Of a DNA stretch of 64,000 nucleotides, positions 35,218 through 43,899 are shown in pieces (within the stretch, counting starts at the first letter, position 1; each line of letters opens with the position of its first letter). Origin of the DNA: RDXT01 sp033762375 (GTDB lineage: Bacteria > Bacteroidota > Bacteroidia > J057); the NCBI GenBank assembly GCA_033762375.1, contig JANRLQ010000007.1, positions 1 through 64,000 on the forward strand, given 5' to 3'. Position numbers and translations under genes: made by a program. The notes below the pieces were generated by a model. It worked only from the letters and a program-made list of their open reading frames with translations. It was not told the origin of the DNA and made no database searches.

Positions 35218-35247
35218 ACAAAAAACCCCACCACAACGGGCGGGGTT
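35218..35247 (-). terminator. Intrinsic terminator of the acidic-tail lipoprotein gene
   Basis: A 9-bp stem (35224-35232 with 35239-35247, one G-T pair) followed on the - strand by a run of T residues (35223-35218). It lies 22 bases past the stop of the gene at 35269. Confidence 0.85.
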
Positions 35248-35268
35248 ATATCAGGCACCTGATGGGGA

Positions 35269-35829
35269 TCAGATACGGCGCAGGCGCAACTCACAGTTCA
35301 GGCTGTCGTCGTCATCGCTGTCATCATCGTCATCATCGTCGTCATCATCCTCCTCGTCATCATCGTCATCATCGTCGTCGTCTTCTTCCTCGTCATCGTC
35401 GTCATCATCGTCGTCACTGCCGTGGCGGCGGCGGTCGTAGTCTAGCAGCCACAGCTCGCCATCTCCGAGGTACATGACCGACCAGCGCTCGTCAAAGTCA
35501 TCCCAAAGGTCATCATCGCCGGGCAGGTCTATGGCGATGCCACGCCCGTCAAATACCGGATGCCAGTCGCCGGAGACGATCAGGCTGTCATTGAGGAATA
35601 TCTGGATCGTGCTGTCCAGGTTGATTTCCAGGGTATAGGCGGTGCGTAATACCGTGTCGGCATCATCCACACACCAGGCGGTGATCTCCCAGGTACCTGC
35701 CAGCTCGTCAGGCGCGACGATGATCGCATCAGGATGCGGGGTGTCGCGGTCAAAGAGGTCGTCCACAGTATCACAGGCGGCCAGCAGCAGGACGGCCATT
35801 AAGGGAATCCAGTTCAGTAACTTCTTCAT
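35269..35829 (-). CDS. Lipoprotein with polyacidic C-terminal tail
   Basis: 186 residues. The signal peptide ends in LLLAAC, the lipobox, with Cys near residue 19. Residues 20-130 form a beta-rich domain typical of Bacteroidota lipocalin-like lipoproteins (ELAGTWEITAWCVDD, a fold that often begins with LxGTW). The C-terminal tail of about 37 residues, from about 139 to 177, consists of 36 Asp/Glu and one Ser, encoded by GAC/GAT/GAA/GAG runs, and ends with SLNCELRLRRI. The tail is likely to bind calcium or other cations. The ATG at 35829 is used. A terminator follows. Confidence 0.78.
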   Translation of the reverse strand: MKKLLNWIPLMAVLLLAACDTVDDLFDRDTPHPDAIIVAPDELAGTWEITAWCVDDADTVLRTAYTLEINLDSTIQIFLNDSLIVSGDWHPVFDGRGIAIDLPGDDDLWDDFDERWSVMYLGDGELWLLDYDRRRHGSDDDDDDDDEEEDDDDDDDDDEEDDDDDDDDDDSDDDDSLNCELRLRRI

Positions 35830-36047
35830 AGTCAACAGATACGGTTTATGGTTTTATTTCCCGAAAAAGTATATATCGTATTTGCCTGTATACCCTTCTA
35901 AAGACCAGATACGCCTGAAAAGGTTGCTTCAGATAACAAACGTAGCCCAAAGTATTTTTTATATAAACAACGTCATGAATATCTATCCCAAGCGTACGCT
36001 TTTCAGAAAAGGTATAATTTTTTGTAACCTCACAATGGTTTATATCG

Positions 36048-36059
36048 TAAACTAGTTTA
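36048..36059 (+). promoter_or_regulatory. Palindromic operator in front of the membrane-protein gene
   Basis: TAAACTAGTTTA is a perfect 12-bp palindrome, 20 bases before the ATG at 36080. Its near-copy TAAACCAGTTTA lies at 36965-36976 in front of the third gene of the group. More TTTA and GTTTA half sites occur around it (36038-36044, 36061-36065). The encoded winged-helix protein at 36630 is the obvious candidate to bind it. Confidence 0.55.
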
Positions 36060-36079
36060 TGTTTACTAAAACATTCTAT

Positions 36080-36637
36080 ATGACCGAACAAGAAAGCCTC
36101 CGGCTGATCACCGAGATGATAGACACCGCCCGCAACCGGATCAGGCGGGGCGAGGGCAATATTTCTATGGTATGGGGGTATGTCGTGATGGCGGCCAGCC
36201 TCCTGCATTTTGGGATAGACCGGATGGGCTATCCTGCACAAGCACCTTATGCCTGGTTGCTGATTTTTATTGGCATGGCCTATTCTGTTATTTTTTCTAT
36301 CCTCCAGCACCGCAAGGACCGCACGGTGACCCATATAGACCGTATCCTGGACCATCTCTGGCTCGGGTTTACGATCTGCATGGTGACCATCGGCGCCCTG
36401 GGCAGCCAACTCGGCACCTACTCCTTCACCCTCATCGAACTGCTCTATGGTCTCACCCTGTTTGTATCCGGGGCTGCCTTCCGGTTTCAGCCACTGAGCT
36501 GGGGCGGAGTATGGTGCTGGATAGCCGCCATTGGCTCACTGTTTGTGCCTTTTCCATATCATTTGCTGATATTGGCCGCATCGGTACTGGGGTATATCAT
36601 TCCAGGCTGGCTCCTCAACCGGAAAGCGAATGTTTAA
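36080..36637 (+). CDS. Multi-pass membrane protein of unknown function
   Basis: 185 residues: a short cytoplasmic start with helix MTEQESLRLITEMIDTARNRI, then about five hydrophobic segments (near 38-60, 66-90, 98-118, 122-142, 150-172). I do not recognise a family. The last 8 bases overlap the start of the winged-helix regulator gene, which indicates translational coupling; such membrane-protein/regulator pairs occur widely in Bacteroidota. ATG at 36080 gives a soluble start and leaves the palindrome outside the gene; an in-frame start at 36059 would sit inside it. Confidence 0.72.
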   Translation: MTEQESLRLITEMIDTARNRIRRGEGNISMVWGYVVMAASLLHFGIDRMGYPAQAPYAWLLIFIGMAYSVIFSILQHRKDRTVTHIDRILDHLWLGFTICMVTIGALGSQLGTYSFTLIELLYGLTLFVSGAAFRFQPLSWGGVWCWIAAIGSLFVPFPYHLLILAASVLGYIIPGWLLNRKANV

Positions 36638-36920
36638 AGACCTGGATCCTGTCCTGCACGCCCAGCTCCGGCTGGCGGTGATGTCGCTCCTGATCGGGAT
36701 CGAGCAGGCTGATTTTACTTTCCTCAAAGAAAAAACCCAGTCCACTGCCGGCAACCTCAGTGTCCAGCTCACCAAACTGGAAGAAGCCGGATACATCACC
36801 ATCGAAAAAACCTATGACCACAAGCGCCCCCGGACGATATGCCGGGTGACACCTGCCGGTATAGCAGCTTTTGAGGCCTATGTAACAGCCCTTAAGACCT
36901 ACCTGGGGGGGACAAGCTAA
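36630..36920 (+). CDS. Winged-helix transcriptional regulator (MarR/HTH_27-like)
   Basis: 96 residues, a single winged-helix DNA-binding domain. The recognition helix region is SLLIGIEQADFTFLKEKTQSTAGNL and the wing is EEAGYITIEKTYDHKRPRTICRVT; a short C-terminal helix likely dimerises. It belongs to the small regulators often coupled to membrane-protein genes. It overlaps the membrane-protein gene by 8 bases and lies 60 bases before the third gene, which has a copy of the same palindrome. It probably controls both, including itself. Confidence 0.85.
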   Translation: MFKDLDPVLHAQLRLAVMSLLIGIEQADFTFLKEKTQSTAGNLSVQLTKLEEAGYITIEKTYDHKRPRTICRVTPAGIAAFEAYVTALKTYLGGTS

Positions 36921-36964
36921 GCATCAGGACTTGCCCGTTTTTTTTGTACACTTAGTTTATACTT

Positions 36965-36976
36965 TAAACCAGTTTA
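36965..36976 (+). promoter_or_regulatory. Second operator copy in front of the exported-protein gene
   Basis: TAAACCAGTTTA differs by one base from the perfect palindrome at 36048. It ends 4 bases before the ATG at 36981 and is preceded by a half site (AGTTTA, 36954-36959) and an AT-rich stretch. Confidence 0.5.
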
Positions 36977-36980
36977 CAGT

Positions 36981-37532
36981 ATGAAAAGCCTTATTATCAC
37001 CCAATTTGTTGTGATCGCCATGTTCCTGCCTGTCCTGGCCCTGGGCCAGCAGCGCCCCGGCCTGACTGCGGGCCTCCACCTCACCGAGACAGGGCAGCAG
37101 TTTGGCATCGGACTCAATGTCTCCACGCCTGCCTTTGCACGGGGAATGCTGGCGGTGCGTGCCACGGGGACGATGTCATACTATGAGGTACCCGGCACGA
37201 CCGAACAACCCATGGACTGGAGCCGGTTTGCGCAGGCACGGCTGGGTCTGGTGAGTTATGCCCCCGTGTGTGCCTGCGGGGTGCGGGTGTACGGGGAGAC
37301 AGGCCCTGCGACATTCCGGCCCAACCCTGCCTTTGCCGATGGCGGCTGGCAGGTCGGTTGGTATGGACTCTTTGGGGCAGAGTTTCTGATGAGTGAGCAG
37401 TCGCTGTTTTTCTTTGAGATGGGAGGCCAGGGTATCTCGTCCGACCGGGCCGGGATGCCGGGAGATTATCCCTCCATCGCCAATGGATTTATCGCTGCGG
37501 CGGGGTTCCGGATACAAGCAGGGCGTAAGTAA
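36981..37532 (+). CDS. Exported protein of unknown function
   Basis: 183 residues. The signal peptide (MKSLIITQFVVIAMFLPVLALGQ) likely ends near residue 23. The mature part has alternating strands ending in aromatic residues (GLNVSTPAFARGMLAVRATG, LFGAEFLMSEQSLFFFEMGGQG), compatible with a small outer-membrane beta-barrel. It follows the winged-helix regulator and carries the second palindrome just before its start. A good terminator follows. Confidence 0.68.
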   Translation: MKSLIITQFVVIAMFLPVLALGQQRPGLTAGLHLTETGQQFGIGLNVSTPAFARGMLAVRATGTMSYYEVPGTTEQPMDWSRFAQARLGLVSYAPVCACGVRVYGETGPATFRPNPAFADGGWQVGWYGLFGAEFLMSEQSLFFFEMGGQGISSDRAGMPGDYPSIANGFIAAAGFRIQAGRK

Positions 37533-37543
37533 GCCGACAAACA

Positions 37544-37577
37544 GCCCGCCAGACAGGCGGGCCTTCTTTTATTTTAT
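37544..37577 (+). terminator. Intrinsic terminator after the exported-protein gene
   Basis: A 7-bp GC stem (37544-37550 with 37556-37562), a 5-base loop and a T-rich tail up to 37577. Confidence 0.85.
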
Positions 37578-37598
37578 TGATAATCAAATATATACAAC

Positions 37599-38069
37599 AT
37601 GATCCATCATCTTACAGGGAGTATCCATACCCTGGCAGCCGTCATCGCCCTGATCACAGGGGCTTGGGTGATCCTCCGGCCCAAAGGTGGTCTCAGGCAC
37701 CGGCAGGCGGGTTATGTCTATGCCGCCGCGATGCTGATAGTTAACCTCACCGCCTTTATGATCTATGATCTCTGGGGACGACCAGGGCCTTTTCATGTAG
37801 CTGCGCTGGTGAGTGTGGTTACCCTGATACTGGGGCTTCGGGCAGCCTGGCAGCAACGGGAAGGCTGGTTTGTCCGGCATTATTACTGGATGGCCTGGTC
37901 TGTGGTGGGATTGTATGGCGCATTTGTCGCCGAGATGGGCGTGCGCCTGGTACCGATGCGCAGTTTTTGGGCGGCGGTATTGTTGTCTGTAACCTTTGTC
38001 ATGATGACGGGCTCCTGGCTGATCAAACGCCATGCCCCTGACCGGCAACCTTCACCTGAAAAATCCTGA
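37599..38069 (+). CDS. DUF2306-like membrane protein
   Basis: 156 residues with four hydrophobic segments (about 7-27, 43-58, 66-84, 93-150 in two parts). Short polar motif GGLRHRQAGYVYAAAMLI and HYYWMAWSVVGLYGAFVAEMG match the DUF2306/YCII-like family of small quinone- or haem-related membrane proteins; no biochemical role is proven. It is the last gene on the + strand before the - strand Wzz operon; the two end 11 bases apart. Confidence 0.65.
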   Translation: MIHHLTGSIHTLAAVIALITGAWVILRPKGGLRHRQAGYVYAAAMLIVNLTAFMIYDLWGRPGPFHVAALVSVVTLILGLRAAWQQREGWFVRHYYWMAWSVVGLYGAFVAEMGVRLVPMRSFWAAVLLSVTFVMMTGSWLIKRHAPDRQPSPEKS

Positions 38070-38079
38070 TGACCTGGGC

Positions 38080-40245
38080 TTACAGGTTGAGGTTTGACAG
38101 TTCTACTTTGTTCAGGACTGCCCCCATGGCCTTGGCATCAAGGGTACGCAGGTACTCCAGCGAGATCTGGTCGAGGGTGTTGACCGTATGGGTAGCGGAA
38201 AAAATCGGGATCACCCGTGCGGCATATCGCTCCAGCTCCCGTGTATCGGAGAAAGAGTTGAGCTGGGGTCCTTCCATGAGGATAAAATCGTACTGCTCTG
38301 TCAGTTCAATGAGCAGGTTTTCGAAGTCTTCGGAGTTAAACAACTCAGCCGGAGACAGGTTGCTGCCTTCACACCCGATTACATCCATCCCTTCGAATAC
38401 CGAGTCGGAAATGAGCAGCTTCCGGGGCAGCTCTTTACGGAGGTATTTTTCCAGGGCAGGGGTAGCTGCCGTGATCTGGGTGAGGGAATTATGTTTGAAG
38501 TTGGTGTCGACGAGGAGGACTTTTTTGCCACTGATACTCAGGGAGTAGCCGAGGGACACAAGCAGGGCTGTTTTGCCGGTGCCGGGTCTTGTACTGGTGA
38601 TCAGCAGGGTGCGGGGTCCCGCCTCAATGACTTCATGCCGGATCTTGCGGAGCAGTTGTTTATAACTTTCCAGCCCCGGGTCCTGATGGGCATCGCTAAA
38701 CAGGGATACCAGGTCGAGGTTGCGGGTATTAAGGCGGTTCAGCACCCCGAGCAGCGGCTGGCCCGTCATCGCCGTCAGGCGGGAAGGATAGCGGATAGAG
38801 TGATCGAGATACTCCAGCATAAACAACACCACTACACATAAACTCAGGCTGACCAATCCCGAAAGGGCTACCAGCAAAGGGGTGCGGGAAGGCTGAGGCT
38901 GGTCAGGCGGCTGCACATAGGCTACCTGGCTGATGGTGCTGCTGACCGGGTCAGCAGAGGACATCCGGGCCTCATTGAGTTTGTTGAGAATGGTCAGATA
39001 GGCATCCCTTGCGACCTCTACGTCCCGGTCGAGGGCTCCGGGCGTACCACTGCTGGAGACAAAAGTCCCGGCCCGGCTGCTAAGCTGGCGCAACTCCGTA
39101 TCAATGTGCCGTGCCTGCTGGCCATAAAGTTCGGCAGTGATTTCGAGGGTGATTTTTTGCTCGATCAGGCGGCGGGTATCCGCATCCAGGGAAGCGTTGT
39201 CGCCGGTGATGGTGCGAAACAACTCTGACGCCAGTTCCTGCCGGGTCCGGGCAATAGAATCTTGCAGCGGGGTGCTTTCCATCCCGCCCCGTACGTACCT
39301 GACATTCAGGCGATTCATACGGCTGCGCAGCAGAGAGGCCAGGCTGGGGCCTGCACTGGCACCCTGCTCAATGAGCTGGGTGCGATAGGCTTCCGGCAGG
39401 GTTGTATTGAGCTCCATCAGTTGGCGCTCTGCGTTGAGGGCCTCCTGGCTTGCGACCTCGCGGGCCTCTTCCAGCCGTGAGATCGGCGCTACCGTAGCTG
39501 CCGGTGAAGCCTGAATATCAGTACCCGGATTTCGGGATTCCCACTGCCGGATTTTTTCGTCCAGCTCAGCTTTTTTTTCGGCGGCCATCCGGGCATAAAA
39601 ATCAAGCGATTCTTTAGATCGGTCCAGCCGGTTATTGGCGTAGTATCGCACAAACTCCTGGCACAGGGTATTCACCACAAAAGCAGCCAGATAAGGGTCC
39701 TCTGCCGGAAAATCAATCGCGATATAATCTGTACCCGGCACCCGCCGCACAAACAGCTGGGGGCGGATGATCTCCTGATAATACCCCATCTCACGCAGGA
39801 TGCTGATATGCTTGCGCTCCAGCTCGTCAGATGACATGAGGGGTTGCAGGGCCTCCAGCTTCAGCCGGTAGCGTTCTCTTGCTATCCGCAGTTCGTCCTG
39901 AGAATACTTGCTCCGGAGGGCGGCCATGTCCCGGAAGGGTTCTGTTTTTTCCAGGTCGTGCAGGATCAACTGGTAAGACACCAGTTCCAGCACCTGCGGG
40001 GAGCGGATCAGTTCTTCCAGGTTTTTGAACCGGGCCTCCACTTCATACTCTCTGGGCGCGTATCCGGTGGACTCTTTATAAGAAAAGCCGGCATCCGTCA
40101 GGCCTGTCGCCAGTTGAGCTGATGCCAGATACGTTTTAGGGGCCCGCAGTGCGATCAGGGCAGTCGTGACCATGGCGACACTGATGATTGCCAAAATCAG
40201 CCATTTGCGTCTGAGCAATACCCGGAGAAAGCCTATCAGGTCCAT
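38080..40245 (-). CDS. Polysaccharide chain-length protein fused to BY-kinase-like ATPase
   Basis: 721 residues. The N-terminal transmembrane segment (KWLILAIISVAMVTTALIAL) starts a Wzz domain that occupies the large periplasmic part with long coiled coils, and a second transmembrane segment lies near residue 460. The cytoplasmic C-terminal domain has Walker A TSTRPGTGKTALL near 550, Walker A' VLLVDTNFK near 575 and a Walker-B-like FILMEGPQ in which the usual acidic residue after two hydrophobics is replaced by MEG. The tyrosine-rich tail of BY-kinases is absent, so tyrosine autophosphorylation is doubtful. It sets the length of exported polysaccharide. A second Wzz-type gene lies directly upstream. 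Confidence 0.88.
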   Translation of the reverse strand: MDLIGFLRVLLRRKWLILAIISVAMVTTALIALRAPKTYLASAQLATGLTDAGFSYKESTGYAPREYEVEARFKNLEELIRSPQVLELVSYQLILHDLEKTEPFRDMAALRSKYSQDELRIARERYRLKLEALQPLMSSDELERKHISILREMGYYQEIIRPQLFVRRVPGTDYIAIDFPAEDPYLAAFVVNTLCQEFVRYYANNRLDRSKESLDFYARMAAEKKAELDEKIRQWESRNPGTDIQASPAATVAPISRLEEAREVASQEALNAERQLMELNTTLPEAYRTQLIEQGASAGPSLASLLRSRMNRLNVRYVRGGMESTPLQDSIARTRQELASELFRTITGDNASLDADTRRLIEQKITLEITAELYGQQARHIDTELRQLSSRAGTFVSSSGTPGALDRDVEVARDAYLTILNKLNEARMSSADPVSSTISQVAYVQPPDQPQPSRTPLLVALSGLVSLSLCVVVLFMLEYLDHSIRYPSRLTAMTGQPLLGVLNRLNTRNLDLVSLFSDAHQDPGLESYKQLLRKIRHEVIEAGPRTLLITSTRPGTGKTALLVSLGYSLSISGKKVLLVDTNFKHNSLTQITAATPALEKYLRKELPRKLLISDSVFEGMDVIGCEGSNLSPAELFNSEDFENLLIELTEQYDFILMEGPQLNSFSDTRELERYAARVIPIFSATHTVNTLDQISLEYLRTLDAKAMGAVLNKVELSNLNL

Positions 40246-40355
40246 ATGATCCGGAAAATACGGTTAGCTTAGTTCTTGCACCTTGATGGTGCTGCAAAAA
40301 TGAATAAAAAATGGGTGAGATCAGGTACTATTCAAAAAAAACCTGACACCCCTGC

Positions 40356-41603
40356 TCAGGCTATCTGAGGGCGGGTGGCATACGCATGGGTAGGTCGCTG
40401 GAAGAAGTTATTGCGCACCAGGAATACCAGCCAAAGAAGAAAACTGGAAAACCCCGTCATAGCGGCCATCAGGTAACCTGCCAGGGGGCTGGGAGACCGG
40501 GAGGAGGCTTTGCTGCTGACAATCAACTCCGTACGTGCCATTTCGAGTGCTTGCTCGGTCTGCTTGAGGCGATCCTGCAGGGACAGATAGGCACGGTAAG
40601 CCTGGTTGACCTCTTGCTGGACCGGCTGAATGGTGGCGATCGCCTGGTTTTCGCGGGCCTCTTCCAGGCGTTCTATTTCTCTCGATACAAAGGCAATACG
40701 TGCCAGGCTTGCGCCTAATTGGGCAGCCAGATCAGCCGTATCCGGGACAGGTGAATCCGCTGTATACCGTACTGCAACAAACTGGCCTGTCTGTCCCCGG
40801 CGCATCCGCATCGCGGAGCGTATCGTCTCCAGGTGCATCAGCTCGTCTTCCCGTATTTTTTCCAGGGTCAGCATTTTCTGGTACAGGGGATTTTGTCCCA
40901 TGCGGGTTGCGGCCTCGTATGCGTCCTGCCGTATCCGCAACTGGTGTGCTTTTTCGTCGAGTTCTTTTTTCTTCTGGGCCATCAGTTGCTCCAGCATCAG
41001 GAGATCGGCACTGAGCCGCTCCTCTTCTACGACCTGATGGTATGTCACGTAGAGCCGGCAGTAGGTATTAACAATCAGTGCGTACTGATGCGGATCCTGT
41101 CCCTGGAGCTGTACCCGTACCTCGGGCATTCCTGGGATACGGATCACCGCCAGCCGGGCCGCGAGTTGTGCGGGCAGGTACCCGAGCTGCTGCAGCACGG
41201 CGGTCTCCAGTGAATCTGTGACCGGGGCAGTATCCAGGGTCTCAGCCCTCGCCCCAAATCGAACTGCCATGTCGGCCAGCAGAGCGCTGCCATGCTGTGC
41301 TTCCAGTGCCTGTACGGCAGCTGAGTGACGACGGGAAGTCAGGGTATGGGCTGCCACAGCATAAGAAAGCAGCTGAACGGGTGCCGGTGCCTGCATCTCG
41401 CTCATAATATGCTGCACACGCTGCCGGACATAACTATCATGTACCTGGGCAGAGTCCTGCACAGTATCGGGTACATTGATTCGGATACGGGCCTCCGCCG
41501 TGCTTTCATCCTGGAAAAACGAAAACAAGGCAAAGGTCAAAGCCGCTACCCCTGCCGGCAATGTAAGGAGTGCTGCAATTTTGATCCCGGTCTTGCGTAT
41601 CAT
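40356..41603 (-). CDS. Second Wzz-type chain-length determinant
   Basis: About 415 residues. The first transmembrane helix is near residues 7-28 and a last one is near 385-405. Between them are a Wzz-like periplasmic part (QGQDPHQYALIVNTYCRLYV) and coiled coils with alternating charged and hydrophobic residues (EERLSADLLMLEQLMAQKK). No ATPase domain is attached. It lies 110 bases upstream of the fused Wzz/ATPase gene on the same strand and probably works with it. The ATG at 41603 is preferred to 41636. Confidence 0.8.
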   Translation of the reverse strand: MIRKTGIKIAALLTLPAGVAALTFALFSFFQDESTAEARIRINVPDTVQDSAQVHDSYVRQRVQHIMSEMQAPAPVQLLSYAVAAHTLTSRRHSAAVQALEAQHGSALLADMAVRFGARAETLDTAPVTDSLETAVLQQLGYLPAQLAARLAVIRIPGMPEVRVQLQGQDPHQYALIVNTYCRLYVTYHQVVEEERLSADLLMLEQLMAQKKKELDEKAHQLRIRQDAYEAATRMGQNPLYQKMLTLEKIREDELMHLETIRSAMRMRRGQTGQFVAVRYTADSPVPDTADLAAQLGASLARIAFVSREIERLEEARENQAIATIQPVQQEVNQAYRAYLSLQDRLKQTEQALEMARTELIVSSKASSRSPSPLAGYLMAAMTGFSSFLLWLVFLVRNNFFQRPTHAYATRPQIA

Positions 41604-41716
41604 AGGGCTTTGGAGGCAATGGGAGTGACACTTCATTCCTCTGCCCCTAAATTACCTATGTAAGATTTATCTATGGTTTTGCGGCGGGTGGGTGGTGATT
41701 CTCCCGGACCCAACGG

Positions 41717-42274
41717 TCAGCTGACCTGCGCGAACAGTCGTCCGGGATGACCGAGCAGTGTGTCAAGGCAGGCCCAGACAGGCTCCAGCTCTCCTGCCCG
41801 GTAGAGCTGCGCACGGAAATGGGGGTACTCCTGCCGGTACACATCCAGCATACGCCCCTGTGTGAGCAGGCTATGGCGTACGTTCGCGATGCGGTCACAG
41901 AGTTTGACGAGGGTGGCATGCGGGGTATCCCGGATTCCCTGATAATATCGTGCACCCGCCCGCTCCTCGCGGGTGCGGCCTTTGTCATTGGTCAGGGCAA
42001 ATACAATCTCTGCGACCGTCTCACCATTGACCCGGAGCACATCGCGGTATGTCTGGCGGGCATCCTCTATCAGGTCGTGGCACCAGCAGGCTGCCAGAAT
42101 ATCTGCCTGGACTTCTTCCGGATACACGCCCACAAAAGGCAGGGCCGCCTCGGCGACTTGCTCCAGGTGATAGGCATATGGGTGTCCATCATAGGTATGG
42201 TGGGTCTCCGCATGGCAGCGGGTCGCATATGCACGGGCAGCGGCCACACGGGGGTGTATGTCGGAGTGTACCAT
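41717..42274 (-). CDS. HD-domain protein of the RelA/SpoT hydrolase (MESH1-like) type
   Basis: 185 residues, the size of single-domain (p)ppGpp hydrolases. Metal-binding residues: His in HTYDGHPYAYHLEQVAE near residue 27-38, His-Asp in ACWCHDLIEDA near 62, and Asp in LVKLCDRIANV near 128. The arrangement is that of the SpoT hydrolase domain, so a role in removing ppGpp or a related nucleotide is likely but unproven. It follows rdgB by 12 bases on the same strand, a neighbour with another nucleotide-cleaning role. An ATG within the first codons (MVHSDIHP) is used. Confidence 0.78.
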   Translation of the reverse strand: MVHSDIHPRVAAARAYATRCHAETHHTYDGHPYAYHLEQVAEAALPFVGVYPEEVQADILAACWCHDLIEDARQTYRDVLRVNGETVAEIVFALTNDKGRTREERAGARYYQGIRDTPHATLVKLCDRIANVRHSLLTQGRMLDVYRQEYPHFRAQLYRAGELEPVWACLDTLLGHPGRLFAQVS

Positions 42275-42286
42275 CCGGCTATGGGG

Positions 42287-42865
42287 TTAGAGATTGTGTA
42301 TAAATGAAACGAAAGCAGCCAGAGCGCGGCCTCTGTGTGAGATCGCATGCTTCTGAGCAGGCGTCATCTCTGCAAATGTGACTTCGTATCCTGCCGGACG
42401 GAATACCGGATCATACCCAAATCCCCCTGTCCCTGCCGGCTCGCGGATGATCTCACCAGGCACGACCCCTTCAAAAAAATAATCCTGGTGGCCGTCATAA
42501 TAGGCAATGACCGTACGAAACTGCGCTGTCCGTATCGGATGATCCCCCAGCTCTGCCAGGAGCTTGGCTACATTGTCTGCATAGGTAGCCTCCGGCCCTG
42601 CGTACCGGGCAGCGTACACACCCGGGCGCCCGTCCAGGGCCTCTACTTCCAGGCCTGTATCATCCGCAAAACAGGGGATACCGGTCGCAGCATAGTATCC
42701 ACGGGACTTTAATCGTGCATTACCGGTCAGGGTATCCGCCGTCTCCTCCACCTCCGGGATGTCACCGACCTCCCGCAGGCTGATCACCGTCAGGGTATCA
42801 CCCAGCATATCGCGGATTTCCTGGAGTTTATGCAGATTATGGGTGCCAAAGAGGAGCTGCTTCAT
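42287..42865 (-). CDS. rdgB: XTP/dITP diphosphatase (RdgB/HAM1)
   Basis: 192 residues; hydrolyses non-canonical purine triphosphates such as dITP and XTP. FGTHNLHKLQEI at the N-terminus corresponds to the substrate-binding TxNxxK motif. FADDTGLEVEALDGRPGVYAARY and FGYDPVF are further hallmarks. The ATG at 42865 lies 22 bases after an exact -7 box on the - strand, which excludes the longer frame starting at 42889. It is the first gene of a unit with the HD protein. Confidence 0.95.
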   Translation of the reverse strand: MKQLLFGTHNLHKLQEIRDMLGDTLTVISLREVGDIPEVEETADTLTGNARLKSRGYYAATGIPCFADDTGLEVEALDGRPGVYAARYAGPEATYADNVAKLLAELGDHPIRTAQFRTVIAYYDGHQDYFFEGVVPGEIIREPAGTGGFGYDPVFRPAGYEVTFAEMTPAQKHAISHRGRALAAFVSFIHNL

Positions 42866-42886
42866 ATAAAATGCGTCTGTATAAAA

Positions 42887-42894
42887 CAAAAGTA
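42887..42894 (-). promoter_or_regulatory. Predicted rdgB promoter -7 box
   Basis: On the - strand the sequence reads TACTTTTG, an exact match of TAnnTTTG, and lies 22 bases before the rdgB ATG. No clear TTG element is seen further upstream. Confidence 0.6.
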
Positions 42895-42980
42895 CATATC
42901 TGATGGATTATTGTAACGATGTAAACAGGAAAACGTATATCAGGTTCATGCTTACTTGAGCACGTAATTTTACTGATGTT

Positions 42981-43685
42981 ATGAACACCTATAAGGAAAA
43001 AACATACCAGACGCAGGCGATGTATCATCCAGCGACCCTCATGCGTCAGGTATTTACGACGATGACCTTCGGGCTGGCCATTACCGGACTGGCAGCCTGG
43101 TGGGTCGCACATACTCCAGCTGTTTTTGGATTTTTGTTTGCTGGTCCCATGATGTGGGTGACGATGCTGGCACCGTTGGCGATCGTATGGTTTCTTTCAG
43201 CCAGAATTAACCACCTGACATTTTCGCAGGCGAGTCTGGCATTTGCTACGTATGCCCTGGTCAATGGCCTGAGTTTTTCAGTAATATTCATGGCATTCAG
43301 CCTTGGAGCCATCTTTAAGGTGTTTCTGATTACTGCGGGTACTTTTGGGGTGATGGCCTTTGCCGGATATACTACCGCGATGGACCTGAGCAAGATGGGC
43401 TCCATCCTCTCTATGGCATTGATCGGCCTGGTCATCGCGATGGTGGTAAACTGGTTTTTGGATTCAAGCCTGATGGACTATGTGATCTCGGTGATCGGGG
43501 TAGTCATCTTCTCAGGGTTGACCGCCTATGACACACAGAAGATACTTGGCATAGCAGCCCATGCAGACCCAGAGCAGGAGTCCACCCAAAAATTGGGCGT
43601 GCTGGGTGCGCTGACCCTGTACCTTGACTTTATCAACCTGTTTATGTTCCTGCTGCGGCTTTTTGGCGGGAATAACCGGGACTAA
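42981..43685 (+). CDS. Bax inhibitor-1/YccA family membrane protein
   Basis: 234 residues with seven hydrophobic segments after a soluble 25-residue start (ATLMRQVFTTMTFGLAITGLAA). The C-terminal GLTAYDTQKI and LGALTLYLDFINLF motifs define the family, members of which act as pH-sensitive calcium leak channels or modulators of FtsH. It is divergent from rdgB, and a strong terminator follows. Confidence 0.92.
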   Translation: MNTYKEKTYQTQAMYHPATLMRQVFTTMTFGLAITGLAAWWVAHTPAVFGFLFAGPMMWVTMLAPLAIVWFLSARINHLTFSQASLAFATYALVNGLSFSVIFMAFSLGAIFKVFLITAGTFGVMAFAGYTTAMDLSKMGSILSMALIGLVIAMVVNWFLDSSLMDYVISVIGVVIFSGLTAYDTQKILGIAAHADPEQESTQKLGVLGALTLYLDFINLFMFLLRLFGGNNRD

Positions 43686-43715
43686 CACCCCGATATACCG
43701 GATCATGACTTGTAC

Positions 43716-43742
43716 CGCTCGCCTATGGCGAGCGTTTTTTTT
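43716..43742 (+). terminator. Intrinsic terminator after the BI-1 gene
   Basis: An 8-bp stem (43716-43723 with 43727-43734), a 3-base loop and eight T residues (43735-43742). Confidence 0.92.
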
Positions 43743-43899
43743 ATATATTCTTCGTCAATATGGCCACCTTGTAAGAAAGCAGGCAAGGGAAGTTTTTCTT
43801 TTCGTAAAGACTGCGTAAATATGGTGCGAAGCCAGTACCCAAACGAGCGTTTTTCTACACCTCCTCTTGTTTTGCTTCACTTCTTATGCAGATTATGGT

